From assembly GCA_016946835.1 (NCBI GenBank), contig JACVTC010000082.1:114501-178500 (forward strand): DNA of 64,000 bases. The letters are read 5' to 3'. The notes below the pieces were generated by a model. It made no database searches. It was not told where the DNA came from and saw only the letters and a program-made list of their open reading frames with translations. Of this stretch, positions 51,618-62,564 are shown piece by piece. Both the position numbers and the translations under genes were made by a program. Within the stretch, counting starts at the first letter, position 1. Each line of letters starts with the position of its first letter. Source of the DNA: Neocallimastix lanati (nom. inval.) (Eukaryota; Neocallimastigomycota; Neocallimastigomycetes; Neocallimastigales; Neocallimastigaceae).

Positions 51618-53712
51618 GAAATTCACTTTCATCAAATTTCATAATAATCCTTTACCAAACTAATTAAATATAACAAAAAAAAAAAGTATAAATCTATTGA
51701 ATATACATAGATTTATGATAAATCATATGTTTTATATTGTTTAGAAGTAAAATCTTTGTATTATATGTAATAAAAAGAAGTTTTAGTAATAAATATATAT
51801 AATTTTTATATTTTAAATAATATAAATAATATATATTTTTTTTATTATTATGAAATGATTAATTTTATAATTTTTTTATTAATATGATTTTTATTTATTT
51901 TTTTTTTTTTGAAATTCATTTTCATCAAATTTCATAATAATCCTTTACCAAATATTGTTTGAGTTACTATTTGAAATAATATTTGAAGTATTATTTGATT
52001 TATTATTTGAGATATTGTTTGAATTATTATTTGGAATAATATTAGAGTTATTACTTGGAATATTATTTGATTTATTATTTGAAATAATATTTGATTTATT
52101 ATCTAAAGTATTATTTGAATTATTGGTAGAAATATTTGATTCATAATTGTCGTTGTAAATTTTGTTATTATTTAATGAGTTGTTATTATCATTGTTTTGA
52201 GAATACTCATGAGAATCTTCACTTGAATAGTTACTGTCGTTGAAATTTGAAGTATTATTATTGAAATTTTGTTGAATTAAGAGTACATTTTGATTGTTGT
52301 TACTTTGGTGATGAACATTTGAATTGTTTTCATTTAATTCATTTTCTAAATCTTCGTCTTCATCTTCTTCTGTGTTAAGTTCTTCAGGTGTGTAATTTTC
52401 TTTATAATTTGTTTTGTTATTAAAATTAAAGTTACCAGGGATATCTTCTTCGAATACCGCATCACGAACAATATGAGTTTTGCAATCATTAGTTCCAAAA
52501 ATAACATATCCTGGAGAATGTTCATCATATCCTAAGAAAATTCCGGGTAATGTGATGTTATCAAATTTTGAGTTTTTAAGGGAAGCGTCTACATAGTAGT
52601 ATGCTCTGCATCCAAAAACACGAAGATAGTCAATATTCACTTCTTTATGGTAGTATAATTCATCAGGAATTTTAAACTTTATTGCTGTTCTTGGAGTCAT
52701 GTTGTATATTTTAACTGCGGTTCTTACAGCATCTTCCCAGAAATGGTAGCTTAATTTTGCTTGATTTAATAATGCTTTTGTAGCATTATTTTACAGCCAA
52801 TACAGAGAGTTTTGTTAATGGTATGACCATTTAAGTATTTAATAAGATTATTATTATAGAAATGGCACAGCCTTTTATGCCATATACTTAAGGAGTATTG
52901 GTCTAGGTTGTTACTTTGTAAACTGTATATTGTTTTATAGTTTCCTTGTTTATTATTAACGTAAATATTACAAATTTTAATTGAGTTTTCTTTTTCTATA
53001 CATAAAAGTTGACCATTTAATTTCGCTAATCTAAAGTATGCATTGTTATCAATAATGATAACATCAGCTAGGTATTGTCTTTTAAGATCGTTAAATGATA
53101 TTAATGTTTTATTTTCATTAATATCTTCTGAATATAATACATTTTTTATTATGAAGTAAATATTATTGATGTATCCCGTAAGATCTCCAATTTTTGAAAC
53201 TTGTACTATTTCTTTTTCCTTTGTTGGTAGTATCATATTTGTATGATAATCTCTAACATTACATAGACTTTTAAGTGATCCCGTGATATTTGAAGATGCT
53301 CCAGAATCTATGGATATTACATAACCATTATTATAATCTGGATGACATTTATGATTGTTAATGAATTCATATATAGTTTTTCTATTTAGATTGTTTGTAA
53401 TTATGTTTGGAATCATAGGTGGGAGTGGACTATCATGAGTTTTTACTAATTTATTGTTACCAATAAGGTTTAATTCTAGATTATTATTATTTTCTACGTA
53501 ACAAAAAAAAAAAGTATAAATCTATTGAATATACATAGATTTATGATAAATCATATGTTTTATATTGTTTAGAAGTAAAATCTTTGTATTATATGTAATA
53601 AAAAGAAGTTTTAGTAATAAATATATATAATTTTTATATTTTAAATAATATAAATAATATATATATTTTTTTTATTATTATGAAATGATTAATTTTATAA
53701 TTTTTTTATTAA

Positions 53713-53748
<36 letters not shown>

Positions 53749-53880
53749 AAATTCATTTTCATCAAATTTCATAATAATCCTTTAACAAACTAATTAAATA
53801 TAACAAAAAAAAAGTATAAATCTATTGAATTTACATAGATTTATGATAAATCATATATTTTATATTGTTTTCATGGGTGT
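50640..53880. repeat. Satellite-like array, 293-361-bp units
   Basis: Units start with GAAATTCATTTTCATCAAAT at 50932, 51257, 51618, 51911 and 53748. A degenerate unit precedes the first (50640-50930). Each unit holds a long T run, CATAATAATCCTTTACCAAA, a hairpin TAAATCTA..TAGATTTA, ATAAATCATATG and one to three GAAATGATTAATTTTATAAT words. The fourth unit is interrupted by a copia fragment (51953-53498); the last breaks off at about 53868. Confidence 0.9.
51953..53498 (-). mobile_element. Ty1/copia pol fragment inserted in satellite unit
   Basis: The minus strand encodes a copia protease site (SIDSGASSNITG), then the zinc-binding pre-integrase region (SIWHKRLCHFYNN, LCIGCK) in the frame 53498-52766. 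After an internal junction the frame shifts and continues with ALLNQAKLSYHFWEDAVRTA, LRVFGCRAYYY and GIFLGYDEHSPGYVIF (about 52790-51953). It ends in an acidic and then Asn/Ser-rich linker. The catalytic integrase core between these parts is missing. No LTR, RT or RNase H is present. The reading frame is open to the very edge of the insertion. It is a non-autonomous dead fragment, oriented opposite to the plus-strand pieces downstream. Confidence 0.88.
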
Positions 53881-53929
53881 GTTGCATTTTGACATAATAT
53901 ATGTTTGATCAATTATTCATGTATTATAA

Positions 53930-54062
53930 AAAAATAAATAATAAAGTAAAATAAAAAATAATAAAAAATAAATAATAAAGTAAAATAAAAAATAAAAAAA
54001 AATAAATAATAAAGTAAAATAAAAAATAAAAAAAAATAAATAATAAAGTAAAATATAAAATA
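53930..54062. repeat. A/T tandem repeat around AATAAAGTAAAATAAA
   Basis: Four imperfect copies of a roughly 33-bp unit lie directly before the MULE relic. Confidence 0.8.
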
Positions 54063-54175
54063 AAAAAAAAAAAAAAAAAAGAATGAAGTAAAATATAAGA
54101 TAAAAAAAATAGATTAAAACAAAAAAAAATTAAAAAATAAAAAATAAAACTTTTAATTTAAAATATTTATAATAA

Positions 54176-55332
54176 ATGGATGATCAATTAGAAATAAGTG
54201 AAACTAGTAAAGAAAAAAACCAAATCATTGTAAACAGAAAATATAAATTTAATTTATGGTATTTAACGAATAATACAAAAGTATTCAAATGTGTACTGAA
54301 TATAAAACAGTTAAAAAATGTAAATCTTAACATTATTCTAAATGATAATAAAGTAATAAAACATGAAAACAAACATACTCATCCATTAAATATCAAGATA
54401 TATAAAAAAATAACTACCTCCTGATATATCAAAATCTAATGAAATTCCATATGAATCTGAATACTATATAAACGAAAGAGATGAACATTTTATGATGTTC
54501 AAAAATTCTAATATTATAATTTTTCAATCACCAAACAGAATTGTTTATTAAATACAGCGAAAATATGTTGGCTGATGGTACATTTTATATTGCATCAATA
54601 TTTGGTTATCAAGTGTTTATAACAAGAATATATGCTCCGGAAATAAATAGTTTTTACACTACATCACTATCCATTTTAAATAATAAAGAACAAGCAACCT
54701 ACGAATTGTTATTTGAAGAATTAAAAAAGAATGCAAGTAAATATAATAATAATATTATAGTTACACCAAAAATTTTGAATTGTGATTTTGAAAAAGGTAT
54801 ACCCAATGCTGCCATTAAAATATTTCCTAATATTACTATTAAATATTGTGTATGGCAATATAAAAGATCATTGGAAGTTCAAAAAAAATAAATTATGTTA
54901 TAATGAAGCTGAAAATAATCATAAATTTTATTTGTTTTATAAAGCTATTACAAATTTTCCTTTTATAAATCCTGAATATTTATTTGATATTTATAATTAT
55001 ATTAAAATTATATGTCAAATATATAATTATTTCCATTTTTTAAATTTTTTTAGAATATTTTAATAAGATTTATTTATATAAATATGATATTCAATATTGG
55101 AATTATTATAACGATATAAACCTCATAACAAATAATGCTTCAGAATCTTTTAGCAATAACTTAAAAAAGTTGTTTTACAAAATACCTTCTTCTATGAATT
55201 GATTTATCATTTAAAAAGAGAAGAATCTTTATCTTACAATAATTACAAAAGGAAAATTCAAGGATTTTGGAAAAAATAAAAAAAAAGAATATTAACAAAA
55301 ACTGATGAAATCAATGATTTAATTACAAAATA

Positions 55333-55381
<49 letters not shown>

Positions 55382-55470
55382 AAGAAATCTGAATTAATTG
55401 ATCAAAAATGTGATAAAAATGATATCATTGATTTATGGTATAAATCTTTATTAGAATTAATCATGTTCTA
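54176..55470 (+). mobile_element. MULE-type transposase relic with FLYWCH-like N-terminus
   Basis: The first frame (54176-54424) has Trp and Cys residues followed by KHENKHTHP, fitting a FLYWCH-type zinc finger. The next frame (54541-54891) has LADGTFYIAS (the first catalytic Asp region of MULE transposases), EQATYELLFEELKKN and LNCDFEKGIPNAAIKIFP (second Asp), then KYCVWQYKRSL. Near 55125-55260 the pieces TNNASESFSNNLKKLFYKIP and YHLKREESLSYNNYKRKIQG follow, as in the C-terminal part of this family. Stops and frameshifts, and a roughly 52-base A run at 55330, break the gene. Terminal inverted repeats could not be found. Confidence 0.75.
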
Positions 55471-55971
55471 AATTTATAAATAATAATTAGTTAGAATATA
55501 TTTAGTTTAAATTATATTAATATCAATATCAATATATTTAATTAATATCAATATCATTATATTTTATTAATATCAATATCAATATTTAAATTTTATTAAT
55601 AATAAAAATTTAATATTATAATAAATTTTATTTCATTTTATTATTTAATTAATTTAATAATAAAATATAAATTTTTATTTAAATAAAATAAAATGGAAAG
55701 GTTTTATTATTAAAATATTTAATAATAAAATATAATAATAAAATAAAATGAAAATAAATAAAAATAAAATAAAATTCTTAACAGAAAACTTATTTATTCT
55801 TTTATTTATTATTTTTTTAGTTTTTATTTTATTTTTTTAATGCGAAAAGTTGAAAATTATTCAATTATTTATTTAATAAAAGTATTGAATAATGCGTTAA
55901 TTAAAAATTTAAACTAAATTTTCTAACATTCCCCCATAAACGAAGTATTATCAAAGTCTTTGTTTGTAAAA

Positions 55972-56288
55972 TTAGTTATTTAATTTTTATTAACATCTTT
56001 TATTAAAATATCTGCTAAATTTTCTTCAGGTTTAATGCAATGTAAAATTACTTCTTTTCTTTCAATATTTTCTCTAAAGTAGTGATAGTTAATTCGAGCA
56101 CGTCTTAGTTTTTTTTACTAATAGCAATTCAATTAGTTATTTAATTTATATTAACATCTTTTATTAAAATATCAGCTAAATTTTCTTCAGGTTTAATGCA
56201 ATGTAAAATTACTTCTTTTCTTTCAATATTTTCTCTAAAGTAGTGATAGTTAATTCGAGCATGTCTTAGTTTTTTTTACTAATAGCAT
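55972..56288. repeat. Tandem duplication (about 160 bp) within copia RNase H
   Basis: The block AATTAGTTATTTAATTT..TAACATCTTTTATTAAAATAT recurs about 161 bp downstream and stays near-identical through CGTCTTAGTTTTTTTTACTA. A second, smaller duplication (about 39 bp, TTTTTATCCATAAAC..CTTCAGAAAG) lies at 56375-56452. Confidence 0.93.
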
Positions 56289-57044
56289 AATTCTCAGCAG
56301 CAAATAAAGATGCTTTGTTGTCTCCATTTAAATTTATTACAAGTTTCTTTTTAAACATTTCATTAAGTATATTTTTTATCCATAAACTATATTTGTTAAG
56401 ACTTCAGAAAGTTTTTATCCATAAACCATTTGCTATAGCTTCAGAAAGAGCATTATATTCTGCTTCTGCAGTAGATCTTGTTACTAATTGTTGTCTGGAC
56501 ATCCAAGTGACTGGTCCTGAGGCTAAAAAAAAAAATATTTCCTGATGTAGATTTGCTAATTTAATAAATTCCCTTCCAAAATCGGAATCTGTATAACCAA
56601 TTAATTCTCCTTCGTTTTTATTGAATGAAATATAATAATTCTTAGTTTGATTTAGATACTTAAGAATATTGGCTACATTGTTCTGATCTGAAATTGTTGG
56701 ATTTGAATTTTTTCTTGATGCTTTATACTAACAGAGAAAGATATATCAGGTCTTGTTGATTTAGATACTTGAATTAAACAACCAACTGCAGATTGTATAT
56801 CGAAATTTATTTTTTCTAACATTTAATCCTAAAATATGATTGATCGCTTCGCACTTGGATATTTTAAAATTGTTCTTAATAATATTAATAATATTAAAAA
56901 TTTCTTCCTTAATACCTGTTATTAATATGTCATCGACATATAACGCTACTAAGCTACTAAGCATATTACTGTAATCTCTTCTATAAGAACACTTTACAAT
57001 AACAACTACCTTGCTTGAAAAGTGGGACACGTTACGGTTACTAC

Positions 57045-57190
57045 TTGAGGAATTACTACTTGAAGAATTACTACTTGAAGAATTACTACTTGAAGAATTA
57101 CTACTTGAAGAATTACTACTTGAAGAATTACTACTTGAAGAATTACTACTTGAAGAATTATTACATGAAGAATTATTACTTAAAGAGCTA
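57045..57190. repeat. 15-bp repeat, about 10 copies
   Basis: The unit GAATTACTACTTGAA is repeated. In the minus-strand copia frame it encodes Ser-Ser-Asn-Ser-Ser units, an expansion of the Ser/Asn linker before RT. Confidence 0.95.
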
Positions 57191-57289
57191 CTATTCGGAG
57201 AAGTATTGTAATTGCCGCTATTAGGTATCCGTCGTTGTTACTAAATAGATTGATATATTCAAGAATATTTTTATTTAAACTTAATATTA

Positions 57290-57365
57290 TTATAATATAT
57301 TTGTTTACTCGACGGGCACCATTTCAAGTGGTTAGAGCCAAGTCGACTTTACATAATATTATTGT
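57290..57365 (+). other. Putative gypsy 5' LTR end and primer-binding site
   Basis: CTCGACGGGCACCATTTCA could be the end of an LTR (CA terminus). It is followed two bases on by TGGTTAGAGCCAAGTCGAC, whose TGG start fits a primer-binding site. It resembles the TGGTATCAGAGC type used by many LTR elements with initiator Met-tRNA. It lies 120 bp before the gypsy gag, and a homologous segment occurs inverted at 60-165. The alternative reading is a fragment of a tRNA D-arm (GTGGTTAGAGC). Confidence 0.45.
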
Positions 57366-57408
57366 AATAGTAAATTTAAATAAAAATAATAATCGTATAT
57401 AAGAATTC

Positions 57409-57445
<37 letters not shown>

Positions 57446-57474
57446 TTTTTTTTTTTATTTTCATTATTTACAAA

Positions 57475-58095
57475 GTGGAAGAACTTAACATTAGACTAAG
57501 AAATCTCCACATTGAAGATATGGCGGAACGCGGACGAGAAGAAAAAAGGAAGGTTAGCAAGCCACCGATTTTTAACGGTGAAAGAAAAGAACTTAAGGGG
57601 TTCCTCACAATTGTAAATATGAACTTTGAGGATACCCCAGATGACTTTCCAGACGACAGGTCAAAAAGTTAGATTTATGACCTCATTCTTAAGAGGTGAT
57701 CTTTTAAATTGGGCTTCCAATTTATAGGATAATGAAAACCCCTTGATAGATAATTTAGTTAATTTTAAGAGGGAACTTAAAGTTAATTATGGGGATCCAG
57801 AAGAAGAGACAATTGTGGTAAATGGTAAATTAGATACCATTTCGTTAGAAAAAGAATGGGCAAGTTCAGGAATATATTAACCAGTTTAAAAAATTACTTG
57901 TCAAAATTCCGACTTCAACGAATCTGCTAAAATTTACATGTTTCTTAAAGGATTAAATTATAAGATGCGGGAACAATTAGCCGTTGTTAACCCAAATCCA
58001 GATTCCCTTAACAAGCTGTATACTGATGTGGTTCATATTGAAAATTTGTCAAAGCAAACTAATCTTGTTGAATTCTTATATAGTCAACAATGAGT
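57475..58095 (+). pseudogene. Ty3/gypsy Gag relic
   Basis: The frame begins EELNIRLRNLHIEDMAERG, then PPIFNGERKELKGFLTIVNM and DDFPDDRSK. It continues one base out of phase after an A5 run with VRFMTSFLRGDLLNWASNL, NFKRELKVNYGDPEEE and YKMREQLAVVNPNPDSLNKL. This is the retrotransposon Gag capsid pattern (FNG....L..FL, F..GD...W, FGDP). Frameshifts and a stop after WASNL disable it. Confidence 0.8.
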
Positions 58096-58242
58096 TAGAA
58101 ATTCGCAACAAAACAGTAACCACAATCAGAGAAATAGTAGTCGTCGTGATGGTCATTTATTTTAATTATGAATTTAACTCTTCTTGTCATGTTATTAACT
58201 GTCGTACTACTAATAATGATAAACTAAACTAATTCTATTTTG

Positions 58243-59390
58243 AATGCTCATGAACATGATGAATTATATAATTCGGTTAGAATGTCCTTATCTATTAATA
58301 ATTCTGATAACCCTAAAATTAAAAATATTAATAAATTTGTGATTGATAAAGAAAGATTTTTACTTTTTAATAATTTGATTTATGTTCCTAAATCGATTAG
58401 AACGAGAGTTCTTGAACTCCACCGTGACTCTCCTGCTGCTGGTCATTTTGGTGTTTCTAAGACTCAAGAATTACTTAGCCGCAATTTTTGGTGGCCTAAT
58501 TTTTTTCTTAATGTTAAAAAAATTTATTATTAAGTCTTGTGAAGTTTGCTGTAAATCTAAAATTCCTAGACACAAGCCATATAGACTTCTTTCACCCCTG
58601 TCCACTCCTAATAGATCTTGGTCTGACATTTCCATGGATTTCATTGTTGAACTACCTAAGTCCAAAGATATGACTACAGTAATGCTTGTTGTTGATCGTT
58701 TGACTAAAATGGTTTATTTTATTCCTTTTCGTCTTTTCATTGTCTTCCTACTACTTCAATTGATGCTGATGCTTTTATCTCGAATATTTTTAAGTTACAT
58801 GGTTTCCTTGATTTTATTATTTCTGATAGAGGATCGCAATATACATCTGAGTTTTGGAATCGTGTAATCATCTTGATATTACTCATTCTCTTTCTACCTC
58901 CAACCATCCGGAGACTGATGGTCAAACGGAGAGGGTAAACGGAACATTGGAACAATATCTTCATTGTTTCATAAAAAGAAAGGCAAAATAATTGAATCGA
59001 TTTACTACCTTTCGCTGAATTTGCTTATACCAATACTTTACATCAATCACTAAATCAATCACCATTCTTCGCAAACTATGGTTTTAATCCTAAATTTAGT
59101 CCTGAGATTCCATCCTCAGAAAGACCAAGTAGAGCTGAAAAAAAAGATATTAGATATTAATAATAACATTGAATTTTTAAAAAGAAACTTAGAAGAAGCT
59201 AAGAAAACTTATAACAAAAATGCCGATTTGAAAAGACTTCCTTCCCCTAATTTCGAAGTCGGTAAAAAAGTTTGGTTACTTAAAAGATCTACTTACAAAA
59301 AATGTTAAAAGAAAACTTGCCAATCAATTAATAGGTCCTTTTGAAATAATTGAAAAAGTTAGTCCTTTAGCATACAAAGAGAAAAATTAG
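58243..59390 (+). pseudogene. Ty3/gypsy integrase relic
   Basis: The zinc-binding part is ELHRDSPAAGHFGVSKTQEL, FWWPN and KSCEVCCKSKIPRH (HHCC). The catalytic core has WSDISMDFIVELPKSK with the first Asp, then, after a frameshift, [15 protein letters not shown] with the second Asp, and [19 protein letters not shown] with the Glu. LPFAEFAYTNTLHQSLNQSP and a C-terminal LIGPFEIIEKVSPLAY complete the family pattern. At least four frameshifts occur. Protease, RT and RNase H, which normally lie between gag and integrase, are absent. Confidence 0.85.
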
Positions 59391-59509
59391 GAAGCACAAA
59401 ATGAACAACTCAAAAGTCATCAAGTTCATCAAAAGGTCAGTGAATATAAATAATCAAAAGCATATATAAAGAATGAAGTAGAAGAAAAAAAAAAAAAGAT
59501 CAGCTTATG

Positions 59510-59880
59510 CATTAATAAAGTTACTTGAGAAGAACTGAATGAAGTCTCCAAACTCTATAGAAAACTAGAAATTTTAAAGGCCAGTAATGAAAGAGAAGTC
59601 ATAAATTACATTGAAGAATTTTTAGAAATCACAGGATAATTAAGTGAGTTAAATATAAAACTTAATAATATGGAAAAGTTAACTTTTTTTATATAAAGGA
59701 CTTCCCGAGAAACAAATAAACTTTTTAGAAATTAAATGCAGTATTTCTGACGACATAGACAAAATTATAGAAAACATGAAAAAACAAATCAGCAACCGTC
59801 AGACATACATTCTCGAAGATGACAAAGAAATATCATTCATTTCCAGGAATGACAACAAAAACAAATTTAGTAAATTGATG
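59510..59880 (+). pseudogene. Probable copia-type Gag relic
   Basis: Pieces such as REELNEVSKLYRKLEILKAS, EREVINYIEEFLEI and ELNIKLNNMEKLTFF fit the Gag pattern of copia elements. Further on, LPEKQINFLEIKCS and ENMKKQISNRQTY fit the same pattern. It is broken by a stop and an indel. The assignment is by pattern only. Confidence 0.45.
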
Positions 59881-59929
59881 TAAAGATTTAGTAAAATCTT
59901 TAGTAATTAATTAATATAATAAAATTGCA

Positions 59930-60660
59930 TAAATTTATGATTTACATATGAAAATTAATTATAAAATTATGTAAATATTTCAAAAGGAAAAATTATTATA
60001 TAAATAATTTTCGATAATAAATTTAATTTAAATAATTTAAGTTAGTTAATTTAGTTTATTTAATTTAGTTATTTTATTTAACTTAGTTAATTTAGTTAAA
60101 AATACTTTAAAATTAATTTCGGAATAGTTTTAAATAGTTAAAAAAATAGTTTAAATAGTTTATAAAAATAGTTTTGAATTATAAATATATAAACATTAGT
60201 ATTAATAATATTAAATAATAAATAAATAATATATGAGTTCTTATTGAATTTAATTATTATTGTAAATAAGTTGAAGTTTTATTGAATTAATTATTGTTTA
60301 GTTTTAGTTAATTATTATTTAATAAAATTATTAATAAATATTTTGTTTATAAATAAATAATAATATGTATAAATTAAATAGGAATGATATATTATAATGT
60401 AATCTTGAAAAAATATAAATACATGTAAAATTCATTATTTAAATCGATGTATTAGTTATTGACTATCAACTAGTTAATAACAATTAAGTGATTTGTTTTT
60501 TTTTAATTGATAAAGATTATTTTATTTAAAAAGCAAATTTTTATTACGTGTTCTTTTAATTTGTGTTAAAATTTTGTTATTTGTAATCTGTTTCTATTAG
60601 AATATTTTACAATTGAATACTTATCAAAACATAGTAAAAATTGAATATCGTCACTCCAAA
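59930..60660 (+). mobile_element. LTR-like segment, inverted partner of 500-1060
   Basis: The segment is homologous in blocks to the reverse complement of 500-1060, including AAAAAATATAAATACATG and ATCGATGTATTAGTTATT. It is rich in short TTTAGTTAATTTAGTTA words. It may be the 3' LTR of the gypsy relic that starts at 57.3 kb, truncated before its U5 end. No clear polypurine tract precedes it. Confidence 0.45.
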
Positions 60661-60699
60661 CATCGTAATAAATAAAGACCAAAATCGTTTACAATCTTA

Positions 60700-61445
60700 A
60701 ACTAGACGACTTTTTCCAAAAAAGATATGGCATTTAAGACAATGTCATTTTTATAACAGCTTAAAAAAATATCTTGAAGGACATAATATTAAGAAAAGAA
60801 ATTGCAATGATTGTGAATCTTCAAAATTAAAAAAAAAAAAAAAGACGCCATTCAAAAAATCTACCTACCACGTTTCTAGACCTTTAGAATTAATTCACTC
60901 AGACGTATTAGGACCCCTTAAATTATCAAGGAATAATCATAAATATGTAATTACCTTTCTAAATGATTATAGCTGGATTTATTTTATGAAGAAAAGATCT
61001 GAGGTTACTGACAATTTTCACTCATTTCGTTAAAATTCTAAAATTCTGTTCATTAACAAAATTTAACAATTGTTAAGATTTGATAACGGAAAAAATATAT
61101 ACATTTAATAAATTTAATGTTTTTTGTTAAGAAAACGGTATTCAAAGAAGACTTATTGTTCCAAGAAACCCCCAGAGTAATAGCAGAGCTGAAAGACTTT
61201 AATGATACCTTAGAGAATGCAGTGAAAGTAATGTTAAGCCGAGCAAAACTTTAGTGAAAATTTTTGGGAAGATGCAATTAAAACAGCTAATTATATTTAT
61301 AACTCCAAGAAGTTCTATTGACTTTAAAAGCCCCCATTGGATTTTACAAAAAAACCTATGAGTATAGATAAATTACGAGTCTTTTATAGTAAAGCTTACC
61401 ATTATATAGATCCATATTTAAAAGAAAAAAAATTTCATTGAAATT
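60700..61445 (+). pseudogene. Ty1/copia integrase relic
   Basis: IWHLRQCHFYNSLKKYLEGH and RNCNDCESSKLK form the zinc-binding pre-integrase motif. A frameshift in an A run follows, then HVSRPLELIHSDVLGPLKLS with the first catalytic Asp and YVITFLNDYSWIYFMKKRSE. RFDNGKN carries the second Asp, and VPRNPQSNSRAERL the Glu region. The tail reads PMSIDKLRVFYSKAYHYIDP. Stops and frameshifts are frequent after 61030. It stands on the strand opposite to the two upstream copia fragments. Confidence 0.85.
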
Positions 61446-61589
61446 TATATTGGAAGTAAAATTTTTATATTTATATTATATGTGTTAAAAATTTAGTTTA
61501 AAAATAAAGTATCAAAATCGAGGTGTATATATAATTTAGAATAGATACCGAATTAATTGAAAGGGTTACGCTAGTACTGTATATTCAGA

Positions 61590-62230
61590 AGGATATTACT
61601 AGTATTTGGGTGTATGATTTCATTGTCTATGTGAATATATTCTACTGAATTGCAATCTTTCTGACATTTATGCCATTGCCGTAGAAAGCTAGTACAAATA
61701 CGTTTGGGTTAGGTTGTGTTGGGTTCGCTTCAAAGGTAAATTACAGAAGTGGAGAAGCACTCAAAGAAGCAGTACAAGTAAAGTTCTCATCAATAATAAA
61801 ACACGTTAGAGCCCCAATGCTGAAATACTAAGTAAGGTCCTTGGATACCTTTTAAGATTCACATAGTTCTTTCACTGGTAATAACCTATAATTATTTTCG
61901 ATAATGCTCTAAAATAATGTAAAAGACATTACTAGCATTTTGATATATGATTTCATGTGTCCATATAAATATATATTTTTTTTTACTTGTGATGTAGATA
62001 TATTCTACTAAAATTTTTCAATCTTAGTAGAACCTATCTACATAGAGTTTAGGGTTAGGATTTGCCGAAGGAGTAAATACAAATCCCATAAGTTAGGTTA
62101 TGATGAACTTGCAAGGGTTAGATACTGGAGAAGCACACCAAGAAAAAATCCTTGAAAAATACTCAACAATATTCCCATTACACCTGAGGAGAGAGTTGAA
62201 ATCAAGGGCGGTACACAAAAAAAGAAAGAT
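61590..62230. repeat. Two diverged copies of an unclassified repeat
   Basis: The segments 61590-61860 and 61920-62230 share, in the same order, ATTACTAG.ATTT..G, TATGATTTCAT, AATATATTCTACT, CAATCTT, a GGGTTAGG word and TGGAGAAGCAC.C.AAGAA. Both are GC-richer than the genome background and non-coding as far as can be seen. No known element was recognised. Confidence 0.65.
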
Positions 62231-62564
62231 TGAAATATTATTAAACATTAAATGTTTAGTAAATAATAACCACTAGATTAATTACATTTTTTTAATATTA
62301 AATCAATAAAACTTTTAAAGAGGATTAAAAAAATTTAAAAATTTTATAGAAAAATAATAAGTAAAAATTAATATTTTATCAAACTATTAACTATTAGATT
62401 AAAAATTATGATTATAGTTACATGTGTTGTGTTTACCTAGTAATCTTAGTTGGAAATTTTAATTTATAATAAAAAAAAAAAAAAAAAAAAAATTTTTTAA
62501 ATATTTATTCAGTATAATAACACTAAGATGCCCATATTGAAAAATGCTTTGGTTCTGCTCAACA

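Larger units (their letters stand above)
55924..57240 (-). mobile_element. Ty1/copia RT-RNase H fragment with 3' polypurine tract
   Basis: On the minus strand, the frame 57237-56761 runs from a Ser/Asn-rich repeat directly into RT with the catalytic box ALYVDDILITG and ISKCEAINHILGLNV. RNase H follows at 56640-56440 (GYTDSDFG, FLASGPVTWMSRQQ, RSTAEAEYNALSEA). The distal part encodes YHYFRENIERKEVILHCIKP and EENLADILIKD at 56110-55990. The end is GGGGGAATGTTAGAA at about 55918-55932, a polypurine tract followed by an LTR starting TGTTAG. The N-terminal half of RT and everything upstream is missing. Two tandem duplications and several stops make it non-functional. Confidence 0.88.

Noticed and set aside
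56315-56545. Plus-strand 76-residue frame
   Set aside because: Antisense to copia RNase H, which has clear motifs on the minus strand.
61700-62110. GGGTTAGG words resembling telomere repeats
   Set aside because: They occur as single words inside a longer diverged repeat, not as tandem telomere arrays.
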